A stretch of DNA of 64,000 nucleotides from Xiphias gladius. Its lineage: Eukaryota; Chordata; Actinopteri; Istiophoriformes; Xiphiidae. Position 1 is the first letter of the stretch. Each line of letters starts with the position of its first letter. Position numbers and translations under genes: made by a program. Below the pieces are notes generated by a model that saw nothing but the letters and a program-made list of their open reading frames with translations, had not been told where the DNA came from and searched no databases. Of this stretch, positions 11,101 to 23,200 are shown in pieces. Location: the NCBI RefSeq assembly GCF_016859285.1, contig NC_053415.1, positions 6,554,501 to 6,618,500 of the forward strand. The letters run 5' to 3'.

Positions 11101-14100
11101 TTTGACTAAAAGCCTGAGGACAGAATCAGAGAGATGCCTTATACCAAAGCACTCACCAATATTATGAATATATTACGAAAATATTAAAAAAGCAGAGGTT
11201 AAAAAACACAGACATAATTGACACTGCCTCTTTGTAAACAATGTCACAATATGGAGATATCACTGGTTGATATTAATGATTTGTCACAAAGTTAATGTCC
11301 CTGTGAAATTTTTGTTTAGCATTCTAAGCCCAAAAGTACTACAAAGCTTATTTTGTTTCCTTACCTGGATAGTCTGTGCATCTCCTGGGTAAAGGACGAT
11401 AACAACCTTCTTCAGGTGCTTACGTTGTTTATTACTGCTAAATGCTGAGATTTCATCCAACATCAAAGAGGCTACAAGGTCTTTTGGGAAACCCAGGTTT
11501 CCAGTGCCGATGGCGGGGAAGGATATGGAAATCAGACCAGTATCCTCTGCCTTGTACAAGCATTCCTTGAAAATGGAACTCAAGGTCTGTAAGGCAAAGC
11601 ATAAATGCTTTTAATATCTAGCTGCAGGATATTGAAAGTCTACACTGCTGTTGCATATATTTACTGGCCCCTGCAACTAATATATAATCATGTGACCTCA
11701 AACTACAAGAAAAGTAGCTAAAAGCAGTTTGTTATACAAATTAGCAGAATAATGTTTTACATTAAATGCAGTGAAAGGAAAGAGACAAGGGTGTAGATTT
11801 TAAGTATATTCCTTATAATATGTTTTGACTTTTCATCAAACTCAGATCAGAGAAAACATTCAACACATACTAGACATGATAGAACAGTGTACCTTTTCAG
11901 CTGTGCCTTGTCCATTGTCCCATTGAGGTGCAACTGCATGAAAGACTTGTTTGCTCTTCAGATGGCAGCCGTCAGTAACAATGACCTCACCATCATTTCC
12001 ACTAGCATTCTTTGCATTTACCAACTGCTGAAGTTTGGGTCCAGCCACACTCAAGATGGCATTTGAAACTGCCCCTTTATTCAGTGCAAGATCTCCAAAC
12101 ACAGTATTCACGGTCACCTCCGTCTAGAGATGTGTCAAAAGAATATTATAAGTTGCATGTTCTTCATTTTACAACAGTTTTTTTAGACAGTCAGGTCTAT
12201 AAGAGGCTGTATGAAAAGAAGCAGTCAAGCCCCATAATACCACATCCAATTATGAAGATATTCTAGAGCTAGAGAATAGGGTCAGTAGTTAATACTACAT
12301 ACTCTAGTATTTTGTAGTCCCTCTGTGGGAATGTTTCACTCTTAAACTTATTGTTTGTTCTTAGTAAAAGATAATAGAAAATCTAAATTACCGTGGCATC
12401 CTCGATTTTTCCTTTGGTAAGAGTGATATCCAAGCCCTCTTTGGTCTTCACTTGACCCAAGCAGTTTGGATCAGGTCCAGCAGGTCCAGCATGTCTCACA
12501 AGCTGAAACGTGGTGGCTTTGGTACCAAGAGTTTGTTGAGAAAGACTAACACCATCATTTCCGAACTCCTGTCTGACAGCTGCCTCCATAGCCTGAACAG
12601 CAGTGTCATCATTGTTCACAAAATGGATCTTCTTCAGGGTGTCATCGTACCTCTCATCACAGTATTCCTTTACTGCTTTGCTGATGGTTACAGCACATGA
12701 ATTGAGAGGAAATCCTTTGCTTCTGCTGATGGTGGGCAGAGCCACAGAGATGCAGCTGTGCTTTTCAGCAAATTCTAAGATTCTTTTAACAGCTCTTTTC
12801 AACTGTGCTAGAGCCTTCTGGGGTTTAGCTGGATCAAAGTTGGGTCCCACTGTATGGATAATTTTTTTGCAACAAAGTTTCCCCGTTGCATCAGTTATGA
12901 CACAGTCTCCAGACTTGAGCTGTCCCTTCAAGTTAATTATTTTGTCACATTCATCCTGCAGCTGAAGGCCAGCAGCATTCAAAAGGGCTCCTGCAAGACC
13001 TCCATTATGTTTCAAGTCACAATTAGAAGAATTGACAACTGCATACACTGGGTAACTGCACATATCTGCCTTGCAAACAGCTATTTCCACTCCATCAGAT
13101 GTCTGAAGCTGATACACTGCATTTGGCACTTGTTGGGCCAAGTTACCCTGTCCACCACTAGTCTCATCAACCAGTTGGACCAAGCAGCCAGTTTCACTCA
13201 ACAGTGAGGAAACATACATAGCTTCTTTATCCTGGAACAACTTCTTCACTCCAGGCTTGAAGACTTTTAAACTTTCAAAGAACACAGAACGGACCAAGGC
13301 CTCAACCGAGGTCTTGCAATTTGCAACATCAACTCTACAACCACTTAGACAGATGGCCTCTTTTCTGTAAGACACCACCACTTTGTCTTTCACTTGCTCC
13401 AAACAAGATATGTTGGATTTTTGAATGTATTCAATGATGGCATTATGCTTGACCACAACCGTTTCTGTTACTTGAGCATTTTGCATTAAAAAGTCATCAA
13501 GCTCACTGCTAACTTTTATGACACTATCCTTGTGGCCGGAGACCACGACTTGTTGACCAGTGATGTGGATTCGAAGTCTCCTGCATGACTTACTGTTGGC
13601 GTTCTCTAATTGACTGACCAGATCCTGCCACTCTGACTTCTTCAGGACATTAATATCTTCAACATCAATATATTGAGACGTCAGCAGCCTTCCCAGATGG
13701 TCTTCAGCATCTTTCAGATCTCTATCAGAGACAGCAAGGAGCTGCACCCTCTGTGCATTTATCTCAAATGCTGCATTTATTCCAATTGATGTGAAGAGAG
13801 CATTTGTAAGCTCCTCTTGTTCTTCATCTTTCAACAATTCAAGCACAAATGTATCTATTTCTAAATTATGTCGTTTTAATGCCAAAATTGCATCATATAT
13901 GACTCTGCTTGCTGCCAAAATCTCATCACTCAAGCCATTTACTGTCAAATCCAGACTCTCTTTCCTGAATGACATTTTGAGTTCTGGGTACACACAGAGC
14001 AACGTGTCCTGAAGACCATTTTGACATAGTATGTGGAAAACCGATGGTGAAACTTTGATCACTTGGGTTATGCTTGATTTCTCCCTCTGCACCCTTTTGA

Positions 14101-17100
14101 AAATCTTGGTCATGACTTCACAAAGAGCTTGCTCGAGTCTGTTGATATCATCCACAAGGCCAACCACTGATAAGACACCACTGGCTTTATTGGGCACGAA
14201 AACCACATCCTTATTCTGTAGTGTCTGTCTGATTTTCTCCTCAGACTCTTCCCATACCTCTGACTCTGGCTGAAACTTCAGCGATTTGAATTTTGACACA
14301 GTTTGTGCAAAGGCTGCCTTCACAGTATCCCGCCACTCTTTGATGATGGCTTTGGCATCCTTTTGCCGAAGTAGTGAGGAGGCGGGGCTCAAGCACACAG
14401 TAGACTGGTCAAGGTTTACGTTGCAGAAGTGTTTAGCTAAGTCATTGTGAATGGTCTCTGCTGCTGATTGATTGTCATTTAGGTATCTCCAGAGAGCATT
14501 GTCAATGGGTTCAGAGATAGCAGCAGGGAGTTTTAGCGAAAGCCTGTCTTTGCCATAGAGGGCTGTTCCCAAAGATTTATATAAAGGATAAACTCTGATC
14601 TCTTCCTGTTTGATATGATGCTTCTTCTTCGTGATTTTCTGAACAGCTATGGAAAAAGATATTAGATTAACTGTAAAATCATCTAGAATTCATATAATAA
14701 ATACATATAATAAATGGTGGTAATCTCTGATTTTTATTATACTACATATATACTGACACAGTAATATTTAACTTGTACTGTAACTGTACTACCTTTATGG
14801 TCGTTAAATGTGATGACGGCAGACTGTTCCACTTCATTAACCATGATATTTTCAACAGCACCAGCTTCGTTCTCAAAATACAGGTGGAGGAGATCTTCAC
14901 TAAAATTTTGTATTTCTTCAACTACAACTTGCTTTGTGACTTCAAGAGGCCGGACTGATAATCCTTTATTTGCAAACATCCTGTTTTGAGGACATCTTGT
15001 CACAAAGTCAGTGTTTTCTGTGAGATAGTGATAAAAAGTTAAGTTAGTTGGGCAAAAACCCTTCCATAAAATAACACAAAAATAAACAGCTCTTTGTGCT
15101 TTCTTAGAAAGTAGACATCAGCCTTGCCGAGACCTTTGGTTAAAACGAGTTGAGGATACATTAAATGCAGTTTGATGAAAAACACTGAATTTAAATATAA
15201 CTTTGTTCACAAGAAAAATCCAAATGGTTCCTTTAATGTTAATTGATGATTTATTTATTTTCAGTGCATAGCTGATCAATAAATATAATTTAGCTTATAA
15301 ATCTGGCACATGTTTTCTGCTGGCAAACAGCAGGAATTTTATACAGGATTCCACTAGTCAGGGTGAACATGGCTCTGTGTTCTTTATCTTTGAGCTGCCT
15401 ATCAGTGGTCTGGGAAACTGTAGGAATCAAGTGATTCTCACCACTTGCAAGAACTAATTTATTGGTGTAATTCTTCTTAGTGTTATGTCTCACTGCATTG
15501 ATCATATTAAGAAGTGCTATCAGTTATCTATATATGTATATGTTATCTCACATATTTACCTTTTCCACTCTGGAATGTAACCACAGCAGTGGAGATGCCA
15601 GGTATGACTTCCAAAGTGAACCTCTGGGAGGCAGATGGAAAGTCGGGAACCTTTAAAATGTTCTCTACCAGCATCACCAAAAACTCCTGGCTTAACCTCT
15701 CTGGAATATTTCCTAAAACAGCCGAGGTGGTGCACTGCTCTTCATCTGCTGTAATGTCGCCTCTGCCTTTTGCCTCTGTCTGAACTTCAGCTGCAGGTGT
15801 GAGCTCATCGGCACTTGACTGTTTGTTCTTCACAGCAGCACCCACTGTTAATGAGACATGAAGGTTGAGTGACTGAGCACACATTTCTTAATGAGGTTAG
15901 ATAATATAACACTAAATAACGGAATAACATCTCTATTTGTGGGAATTTTATTCCAAGTGTTTCGCACAAATTAGATTTATTTAGCCTACCCCTCCAAAAA
16001 ATAATTTCCCCACAACAACAACAACAAAAAAAATTCCTTTTAATTTAGTTTTTTAATTTTAGAAAATTTAAAGTGGTGCTTAGGTTAGTACAAGATTCAT
16101 TGTACAGCCCCTCCTACTTTCCTCTTCTGACAGTTTCAAGCAAAGGGAAAGTAGCAAATTTACAGTATACATTTGCTAGCCTGTGTAACATTTTCCGATA
16201 CAGCCTGCCCTAAACAAGTCTGCAAAGTTATCAACATTTCTTAAAGCACAACACTTCTGTTTTTGCACATCTTTATAGCTTATTTATTACTGGCAGACTG
16301 GGAGAAAGGAGGGGAGTGACTTAACAGCCATTAAAGATAGATCATCACTACAGGGCTGAGGTAATTTATTTTCACGTTATTAATGTTTTTATGACTATCC
16401 CTATAGACTATAATTAAGCAAAAGAAAAGGGAGATCAAGAGAGACAGTGCGAGAGAACGAGCACGGGTGGAGACAACCAAAACTGGAACTAACTTTATTT
16501 GTTCTATGTAATGGAAAATTCTGTGGTTTAGCAGTGAGCTGGCCTAAACAAGTGTCCAACTGACCAGTACAAAGCCCAGCATGAAAGTGTAGCAGAATAT
16601 TAGTTTCTTGAAAGCTCAGTCAAGTTGTTCAAAATAAGATTAGAAATGATCAGAAACAACATTTATAAAAAAAAGTCTGGCTTGAACAACAGTAGGCTTT
16701 ACTGTTGAGTTCACAGCAAAACATTAACAAGCTATCTTTTTGAAAATCAAACCCTGAAGACAAACAAAAAGCCAACAGGCACAACGTCAATAGGATCATG
16801 TTAAGATGGTTACTTCTTGATGGAAGAAATGAAAAGTATCCTTCTAGGTACTGTAAGGGAGATGTTTTCCCAGCTAATCAAATAGCAAATCACCACAACT
16901 AATTTTCCATGCTTGTGTGTCTCTAATAATGCACTAATGTGATGTGATGTTGTGTGATGTGTTATGTCAAACACAAGTTTAAGTGTAATAACGATACTAT
17001 ATACTGTACTAACACATGATCAAATAAAAGTTTACAAAAACTTTAAACAGTGACAAATATGCAAAGGCTTAGCCTGGGTGGCAGTGCAGCTGACTTAAAA

Positions 17101-18646
17101 AGGCAGATAGTATTTGACCGCAGAACATGTGGACACAATGACAAACCAAGCTATAAAAGTTCTGATTTGAGGAATGCCCTCCTGTTTTGACCTCATTTCG
17201 GTGTGAAAACTTTTAAATGATCGCACAGAAGTGTTTGGATAGTGCTAGTTATAACCACATACATTTAACACAATTAATGATTTTAATAACTTTTTGTCAA
17301 CCATAAGCACGCAGATGCATGTATCAAAGCTACTAATTAAGAGTAAACTGCATTGACTAAAATTGTTTTTTTTTTAAATTTACAATTGGATTTACAAATT
17401 CATAGAAACAAAATCATAATAGGAAACTTAATAATGGATAAAAATATTTCTGTTTATTATAAAATTGTGTTATTAGCTACCACAAATTCCCTTCATCACG
17501 TGTGTGCGTGTGTTTGTGTTCTGAGACTGCCAGTATAAGTAAATCTTGACATTCTATCTGTAACAAAAAAAGAACCAGAGTCGTTACAGAGTAGGAAACA
17601 TATTGGTGTTACTTACACCACTTACTTACATTTCTTGTTGAGGTTATCAGATGGACCCTCCTGTAGAGAATAAACAAAAAATTATTTTAGTCAAGATTTA
17701 CCATAACTATGGCATCTTGTGTAACCACTTTCACTTGGCAGAATGCCCTTAATGTCAGCTAGTTTGAAAAGGAATCCCATCGGGCAAATGATCAGTATTT
17801 GTGTCAAGGAAATGAATTCCTTTACACAGAAATGCTTTCAAAGTGTTTTGTACTTCGGGTTACGACCTCTGCAATAACCAAGCAGCAGGAACTGGGAAGA
17901 ACAATATGCGGCACTGCCTTGGGTTTCTGATCATGCACGTGATTCTCAGTGAGATGTGAGCCTTACAGAGACAGGCCTCAAGCTTTTGTACGCTCACATA
18001 CATTTTGTCTCAATCTGATTAGACCTACAGTCCCCAATTTAGAGTAGGGGGAGGGGGTTGAAGGGTCCCCAGCGAATGAGGAAGTTATAGCAATTGATAT
18101 GGCACTTCATTTTGAGGTCAAGACAGAAAGTGAATGTTATAGAAAAGACTGAAGTGATTTTTTTTATTTTATTTTTCAATTTTCACAAGAACCCTATACT
18201 CAGGCAATACTTTTTCTACTCACTTACCTGTGCTGTTTTCTCATCTGGAGGTAAGCGAACCGTCATCTTCAGAACGCATTTGCCCAAACTGATCTGATGC
18301 GCCTCTTTCCTCAAAACATTTTGCTGGTCTGAGTGAGTGAAAAGAAAACAAAAAAAACCATCCCAGCATTCTCAGAAAAGAAGTCGATTGACAATGATGG
18401 AGGTAACATTACGTCTTTGTTTTTTTAATGACAAAGTAGAGAGCAGGTCTAGTTTATCGGACCAAACTTACCCTCCTCTGTGCGGAAGCGCAGCACCGCT
18501 GTCCTGCTGCCATTTTCGTAGTCAACTTCACAATCGCCGCCGTTAGATTTCTTACTTTGAAAGTACTTAACTAATTTAGTTTTTAATCTTGGTAAGTTGT
18601 TTTCTTCGAGCTCAACGAGCAGAGGATAAGAATATTCGTCGGCCAT
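7035..18646 (-). CDS. parp14: PARP14-like mono-ADP-ribosyltransferase with three macrodomains (17 coding exons)
   Basis: Exons in transcript order: 18646-18472, 18328-18228, 17660-17630, 15844-15560, 15017-14793, 14646-12392, 12123-11893, 11586-11365, 11113-11035, 10639-10493, 10318-10256, 10049-9873, 9462-9244, 9141-8527, 8198-8062, 7849-7675 and 7318-7035. All joins keep frame and use GT/AG, giving 1,806 residues, against about 1,800 for human PARP14. Order: RRM-like repeats (residues 1-272), long KH-like region (about 300-770), macrodomains at about 785-970, 1008-1175 and 1220-1400, KH-like (1405-1520), WWE (about 1535-1608), transferase (about 1615-1806). [13 protein letters not shown] near residue 293 and PEYLITF at the end are close to human PARP14. 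The family transfers single ADP-ribose units and reads ADP-ribosylation, is interferon-induced, and acts in antiviral and STAT6 signalling. The start ATG sits beside the promoter shared with parp9. Family certain; which fish paralogue is not. Confidence 0.93.
8527..9141 (-). other. parp14: parp14-like exon 14: KH-like module and WWE domain
   Basis: A 615-base phase-1 symmetric exon. Residues 1404-1520 form a KH-like unit ([42 protein letters not shown]). A WWE domain follows: [37 protein letters not shown] and [12 protein letters not shown] domains can bind terminal or iso-ADP-ribose. The donor is AAAG|GTATTT. Confidence 0.88.
9244..11113 (-). other. parp14: parp14-like linker exon 9 and macrodomain 3 exons (10-13)
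   Basis: Exon 9 (11035-11113) is a Ser/Pro-rich linker. Exons 10-13 encode macrodomain 3: [58 protein letters not shown], and a C-terminal helix with FYNSMRQRE, all matching the third macrodomain of human PARP14. The four exons are 147, 63, 177 and 219 bases, every one a multiple of three with phase 1 at both ends. Confidence 0.87.
11365..12123 (-). other. parp14: parp14-like macrodomain 2 exons (7 and 8)
   Basis: Two phase-0 exons (231 and 222 bases). Exon 7 starts [12 protein letters not shown] and contains [12 protein letters not shown]; exon 8 contains [14 protein letters not shown], the intact glycine-rich ligand loop, nearly identical to the second macrodomain of human PARP14. This domain looks competent to bind ADP-ribose. 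Exon 7's acceptor is TCTCTAG, chosen because parp9 begins its equivalent exon at the matching codon (TDVIVNT). Confidence 0.88.
12392..14646 (-). other. parp14: parp14-like giant exon 6: KH-like array plus macrodomain 1
   Basis: A single 2,255-base exon encodes residues 273-1024: a basic [11 protein letters not shown] start, [13 protein letters not shown], repeated KH-like units, then macrodomain 1 (about 785-970) and the first strand of macrodomain 2. Macrodomain 1 keeps [20 protein letters not shown] and IIHTVGP, but the second ligand loop reads ISRSKGFP (residues 912-919, bases 12,707-12,730) where active relatives have ISSG-[VIL]-F-x-[FY]-P. The usual Tyr of the HYGGL motif is Asn. ADP-ribose binding by this domain may therefore be weak or lost. 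Confidence 0.88.
14793..18646 (-). other. parp14: parp14-like N-terminal RRM-like exons (exons 1-5)
   Basis: Exon 1 starts [17 protein letters not shown] and contains [14 protein letters not shown], close to the human PARP14 start (YFQSPKRSGGGECEV). Exon 2 closes the first RRM-like fold with [11 protein letters not shown]. Exon 3 (17630-17660) is a 31-base mini-exon, a linker. Exon 4 carries a second RRM-like unit ([11 protein letters not shown] to AVVTFQSGK) and exon 5 a third ([17 protein letters not shown] to [11 protein letters not shown]). These are RNA-recognition-like folds. Exons 4 and 5 (285 and 225 bases) are phase-1 symmetric, so either could be skipped in frame. Confidence 0.88.
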
Positions 18647-18680
18647 GACTGTCGGCCATTCAGCCTCTGCCCTGCGCTAC

Positions 18681-18690
18681 TTTCACTTTT
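18681..18690 (-). promoter_or_regulatory. Second, imperfect ISRE-like element beside the parp14-like start
   Basis: TTTCACTTTT, one mismatch from the GAAANNGAAA core in reverse, followed within 20 bases by ATAATGAAACTGAC, which contains a GAAACTGA half-site. Confidence 0.4.
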
Positions 18691-18894
18691 GTTTCTTAGA
18701 TAATGAAACTGACATTATAATTGATGTTGTTGTCGAGGGAAGCCACTAAGCGCTGACGCAGAGTGGGCTGAATCTTAAGACAGAGTGCGAGTATTGTATG
18801 TACATAAGGGGGGAAAAAACAACGACTAGTTAAAACCGGCGCAAAACTTAGCTAACATCCCGAGAGAAAGGGGCGTCCGCAACCTGTCTCGCTC

Positions 18895-18904
18895 TTTCAC
18901 TTTC
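18895..18904 (-). promoter_or_regulatory. ISRE/IRF-like element (GAAAGTGAAA on the minus strand)
   Basis: An exact GAAANNGAAA core, read TTTCACTTTC on the plus strand, 33 bases before the inferred parp9 first-exon donor and about 250 bases upstream of the parp14-like ATG. A 10-base match alone can occur by chance; its place between two interferon-type genes gives it weight. Confidence 0.6.
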
Positions 18905-20268
18905 TGCTTCTCCTCAGTACTTTCCAGAAGGAACTGGGTGAGTAACTTAAAATCTCCGCACAACATTCTTTCTTTAGCCTGTAAAGTTAAAAGTGTGCTT
19001 TTGTTCTGAAATGAATATCAGCGTCGAAATAAATGCTAGATCTTAATAATTAAACCTAGCAAGCAGCTTTTTGTTTTTGTCTCGTAAACATGGTGCGAGA
19101 GGTTGCTCGCGCCGATGCACGTCATTTAACAACCGTGCTTAAGGAAATGGCGGTATAATTCTTTTTTTTTTTAATGGACTATGTCTACGACTCAAAAGAA
19201 GCTTAGAAACAGTGCAACCGACTCTTAGAATGTCGTTTAGACATTTGTCTGAATTAAGAAGTGATATTCTAGCTTACTTAAAAGACGTCGGGATGCTAAT
19301 GCACGAAAGCCAACTTGATTTTTAAGTGCACAAAGTAACTGAAGAGTAACTCACAGTTGGAAAAGTGTGGGTAGTAGTGACACAACGGCAGGTATCTCGG
19401 AAAAAAAATATAGCACTGAATGTTCAATACTTTTGTTTTCTCTACGGACATTTTCCAAACTTATCATTTTACAAAAAAGTATAATAACTTTCTTGTATAC
19501 TAACATTATACTAAGCACATTGGTGCGCTCTGTCTCCTTCTACTGGAGTGAAAGGAAACAACACTTTTATCTGGAATGGATATGCACTGTGTGTTCATTT
19601 GTAGGTAAAGTTATTCTCCAGGCCATAGAAGGACATTTCACACATGATAACACTGCCTATAGTATTAGATTAATTTGTGTATTGAACGCGAAATAATTAA
19701 AAACTCAGCTCACTGTGTCCATGGGTTCCCTGGTGCTCAGGCAACAACTACACAGCTGCCTCAATTAATATCCTCACATAAACTTTTAATTTTTCTAGCC
19801 AGCCAAATATAGGTTACAGACTTAGTGTATAGGGGATTGTTTTTTATATAGAAAAAGACAAAAGTGAAGATGCGTTTGTATTTCTATCTTACCAAAGTCA
19901 AATCACTGCTCTTTGATTTATTAAAATGAAGTCTATGGTGTTCTTCCAGTTTGACTGATAACCCCTTTTCCAATTCGGGCCTCACATGCAGTTGCTGGTA
20001 AAATTATTTTATAAGCCGTGACAATTTCCCTTCTGCCTCAACCCACAGTCCTATTTCTTACATATTCAGCTCAAAGTATTTATTGAGCATGTGAAGGCAT
20101 ATTCAGTAATTCATAAGTGTTTCTTGTCATGATCCACTTTGAAACTCAGCAGGTGTATTCATGATGTTTGAGGTGTGATAACGCTGAGTTTCAAATATAT
20201 TTACCAGACAGTGGTGTCATTCCATGATGTACTTACACAAAACCTTTCCATAGCTCTGTTTAGAAACC

Positions 20269-23200
20269 ATGGCCAGTAAATTAGATATTCCTCTTCATGG
20301 GCCTGCAGTTAACATTGTGTGGCAATGTGGACCCACTCTGAGTGATGTCCTTCAAAGAAAATTTGGATGTGTGGCCATCATCGAGGGTTTGGATTTTGAA
20401 AGAGATCTGACCATTGCACAGCAGAAAAGGCCAACTACTGTCCAAGAGAAAAGGTTTGAGGTTATGCTGCATGCAGGTGTTAAAGTGTCTGTGTGGAAGG
20501 CTGATCTCACCAGATTCCGGGTGGATGCTGTCGTGAATGCTGCTAATACCGTTCTTCAACATTATGGCGGCCTTGCTCAAGCTCTGTCCCTTGCTGGCGG
20601 TTCTCAAATCCAGAAAGAGAGTGATGATTACATCAGAAGGAAAGGAAACTTGGCAACAGGAGATGCAGTTGTCACTGATGCTGGGTTACTACCATGCAAG
20701 AAGATAATTCATGCTGTGGGTCCGCAACTACAACTATACTCCTCTAAGTCTGATGTTTCATGGGCTGAACCGCAGTTAAGGAAGGCCATCAGGAGCATTC
20801 TTGACAGAGTTAAGGAAAACCATCTGAAGACTGTTGCCATTCCTGCTATAAGCTCAGGCCTGTTCAATTACCCCCTGCCACTATGTGCAGACACCATAGT
20901 GTCAGCTGTGAAACACTACTTTGAAAACTACCCCTCTCAAAGATTTCGTCCTGAAGAGATCCTCCTTGTGAACAATGACGAGCCATCGGTTAAGCAAATG
21001 GAGAGGGCTTGCCATGAGATACTAGCCCCCCATAAGCCCATGTCATACAGTCAGGCAGCAGCTGCGAAAACCCCAAAACCAACTGTCCAGATTGGAAATG
21101 TTCTTCTGACACTGAAGCAGGGTGAAATTGAGAAACAGCAGGTAAGAATCTGAGATGTTTCTTCATTATTTAGTAGATTATGTACTAATTTAATGCATTG
21201 CAGTGTGAATTGCTGCTTGTATGAACATTTTTATGTTAACAGGTGTTACAAGTCATTTTTTCTTTAAATGAGCTCCAAAATGTTTTGTTTTTATATTTTC
21301 AGAGCTTCTGAATACATACAAATAAGCTATCTTATTGTTCTGATCCCTTTTTATTTACATTTCTTGCTTTTGTATCCTCTCAGACAGATGTCATTGTAAA
21401 CACTGTATCATCAAACCGAAACTTGCAACTTGGTGTGATCTCCAATGCTTTATTAGTGAAAGCTGGTTTGGGAATGCAAAATGAGCTTTATAAAGCCAGA
21501 GAAAAGGCACAAGTCGTCGTCACAAATGGCTACCACCTGCAGTGTAAAGAGGTGTATCACACATTTTGCACTGAAAAAGGAACGGAAGCAGCGCAGCAGG
21601 TACATTATGAGAATAAGTCTTACAGGGCATTTGAGTAAAAAGGGAAAATCTTAAATGTTAATGTAGAATATTCATTATGTGATATATCTAAAAGTGTTAA
21701 TAATCAAAACATTTTTTTAATTAGTCACATCTAAAAATATATTGTATCACAGTTTGCAATAGTTAATTAGTTTGAAATTTTCTTAATGATATCAAGAGAG
21801 CACATATTCCAAGTAACATTAAGTACAGCACAAATGGTAATGAAAAATAGCAGAGCCCAAAGACTAGCATACGTATTGTTGGGAAAGAAAATATTAATAT
21901 ACTGTATAAAAAATGTATAGATTGTACTGTAAGAAGAGCTCTTATATGTCTACATCTCTATCCACTTATTCATTCATTACAGATTCTTTACGAATCAGTA
22001 TCGGAATGCTTATGGATTGCAGATGCAAGTCACCACAAGTCAATTGCCTTCCCCGCCATCGGTACTGGAGGCCTGGGGTTCAGCAAAAAAGACACTGCCC
22101 AGATCATGTCTTCTGCAGTGGCTAACTTCGCCAAGAAGTCCACAAATATGATGGAAGTTCATTTTGTCACATTACCCTCTGACAACAGCACATTCAAGGT
22201 TGTATTGCAAAAATACTTTCATGATATTAGAATAATATTACCATATTGGCCATTTGTGTATATAGTGGGTGGCTAAAATAGAGACGCCTTGACAGTAATC
22301 ATAATAGAAAGGCAACTTAAACAATTATGAATAAAAACCAAAATACTAAACAACAAAACCAGGGACAGAGGAATAGAGATGGTGAGAATCTAGAGGTGAC
22401 ACTTTGTATGAAGTTGCTATTATATTAATCAGGAAAGTCAAATGTACAGAAATCAGTGATGTTTTAATTAAATATCATTGTAATATGTTTTTGTAAGGTG
22501 GAATGTGGTTATGTGTTTACTGTTTTCAGTTGCCATTGCTCTTAAACTTAATAACTCAAGGGAATGTAATGCTTTATGAATTGTGTCATAGAAAAGAAAG
22601 ACATATATTAGTGACCTTCTCTTTACAGGCTTTTCAGGAAGAAATGAAATTTCTCCAGCAAAAAGCATCTCATCCCAGCTCTACACAGGGTAACAACACA
22701 ATATTTCTGTTGATATTAAATGTACTAAAAAAGATGACCTTTAATGCAAGTATTTTGGTGGGGAGTCGATGGTGATGGAATGCCTTGTACTATTGGAAGC
22801 ACTGAAGTGCCCATAATTACAGTAATTAACACCTTTGAGAGACTTCCTATTCCAGGTGGTCATTGTTTTCTATTAGATTCATTCATGTATGAGAACTTAA
22901 TCTTGAAACTTTTCAGAGACTGGAAATTCATTACAGTGATCATTTTATCACCACTGGCTTTTCTCAAGGCTTTGTTATTGTGGTGTGGTAGTGAAACCCT
23001 GAGCAGCAATAGTCCTGAAGAAACATTGCTGATAGCGGCTGCTGAACAGCAAAGACTTTGATTCAGCAAGCAACTACATTTGCATTATCCTTGTAATCTG
23101 ACTGCAAAATCCTAGATCTGGGATTACTCTTAAAAATACCAGCAACGAATCTCCCAGCTTCCAGTTATATGAATTCCATTCATGAAAATAGAGTAACACT

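Larger units (their letters stand above)
18647..18937. promoter_or_regulatory. Shared divergent upstream region of parp14-like and parp9
   Basis: Only 291 bases separate the parp14-like ATG (18646, minus) from the donor of the inferred noncoding first exon of parp9 (CTGG|GTGAGT, exon end 18937, plus). TTTCACTTTC at 18,895-18,904 is a perfect reverse-oriented IRF/ISRE core (GAAANNGAAA). TTTCACTTTT at 18,681-18,690, 35 bases from the parp14-like ATG, is a one-mismatch copy, with AATGAAACTGAC nearby. No TATA box stands out. Interferon response is expected for both families. Confidence 0.7.

Noticed and set aside
12452-14273. Plus-strand open frames inside the parp14-like giant exon
   Set aside because: They lie opposite a strongly coding exon and have no recognisable domain.
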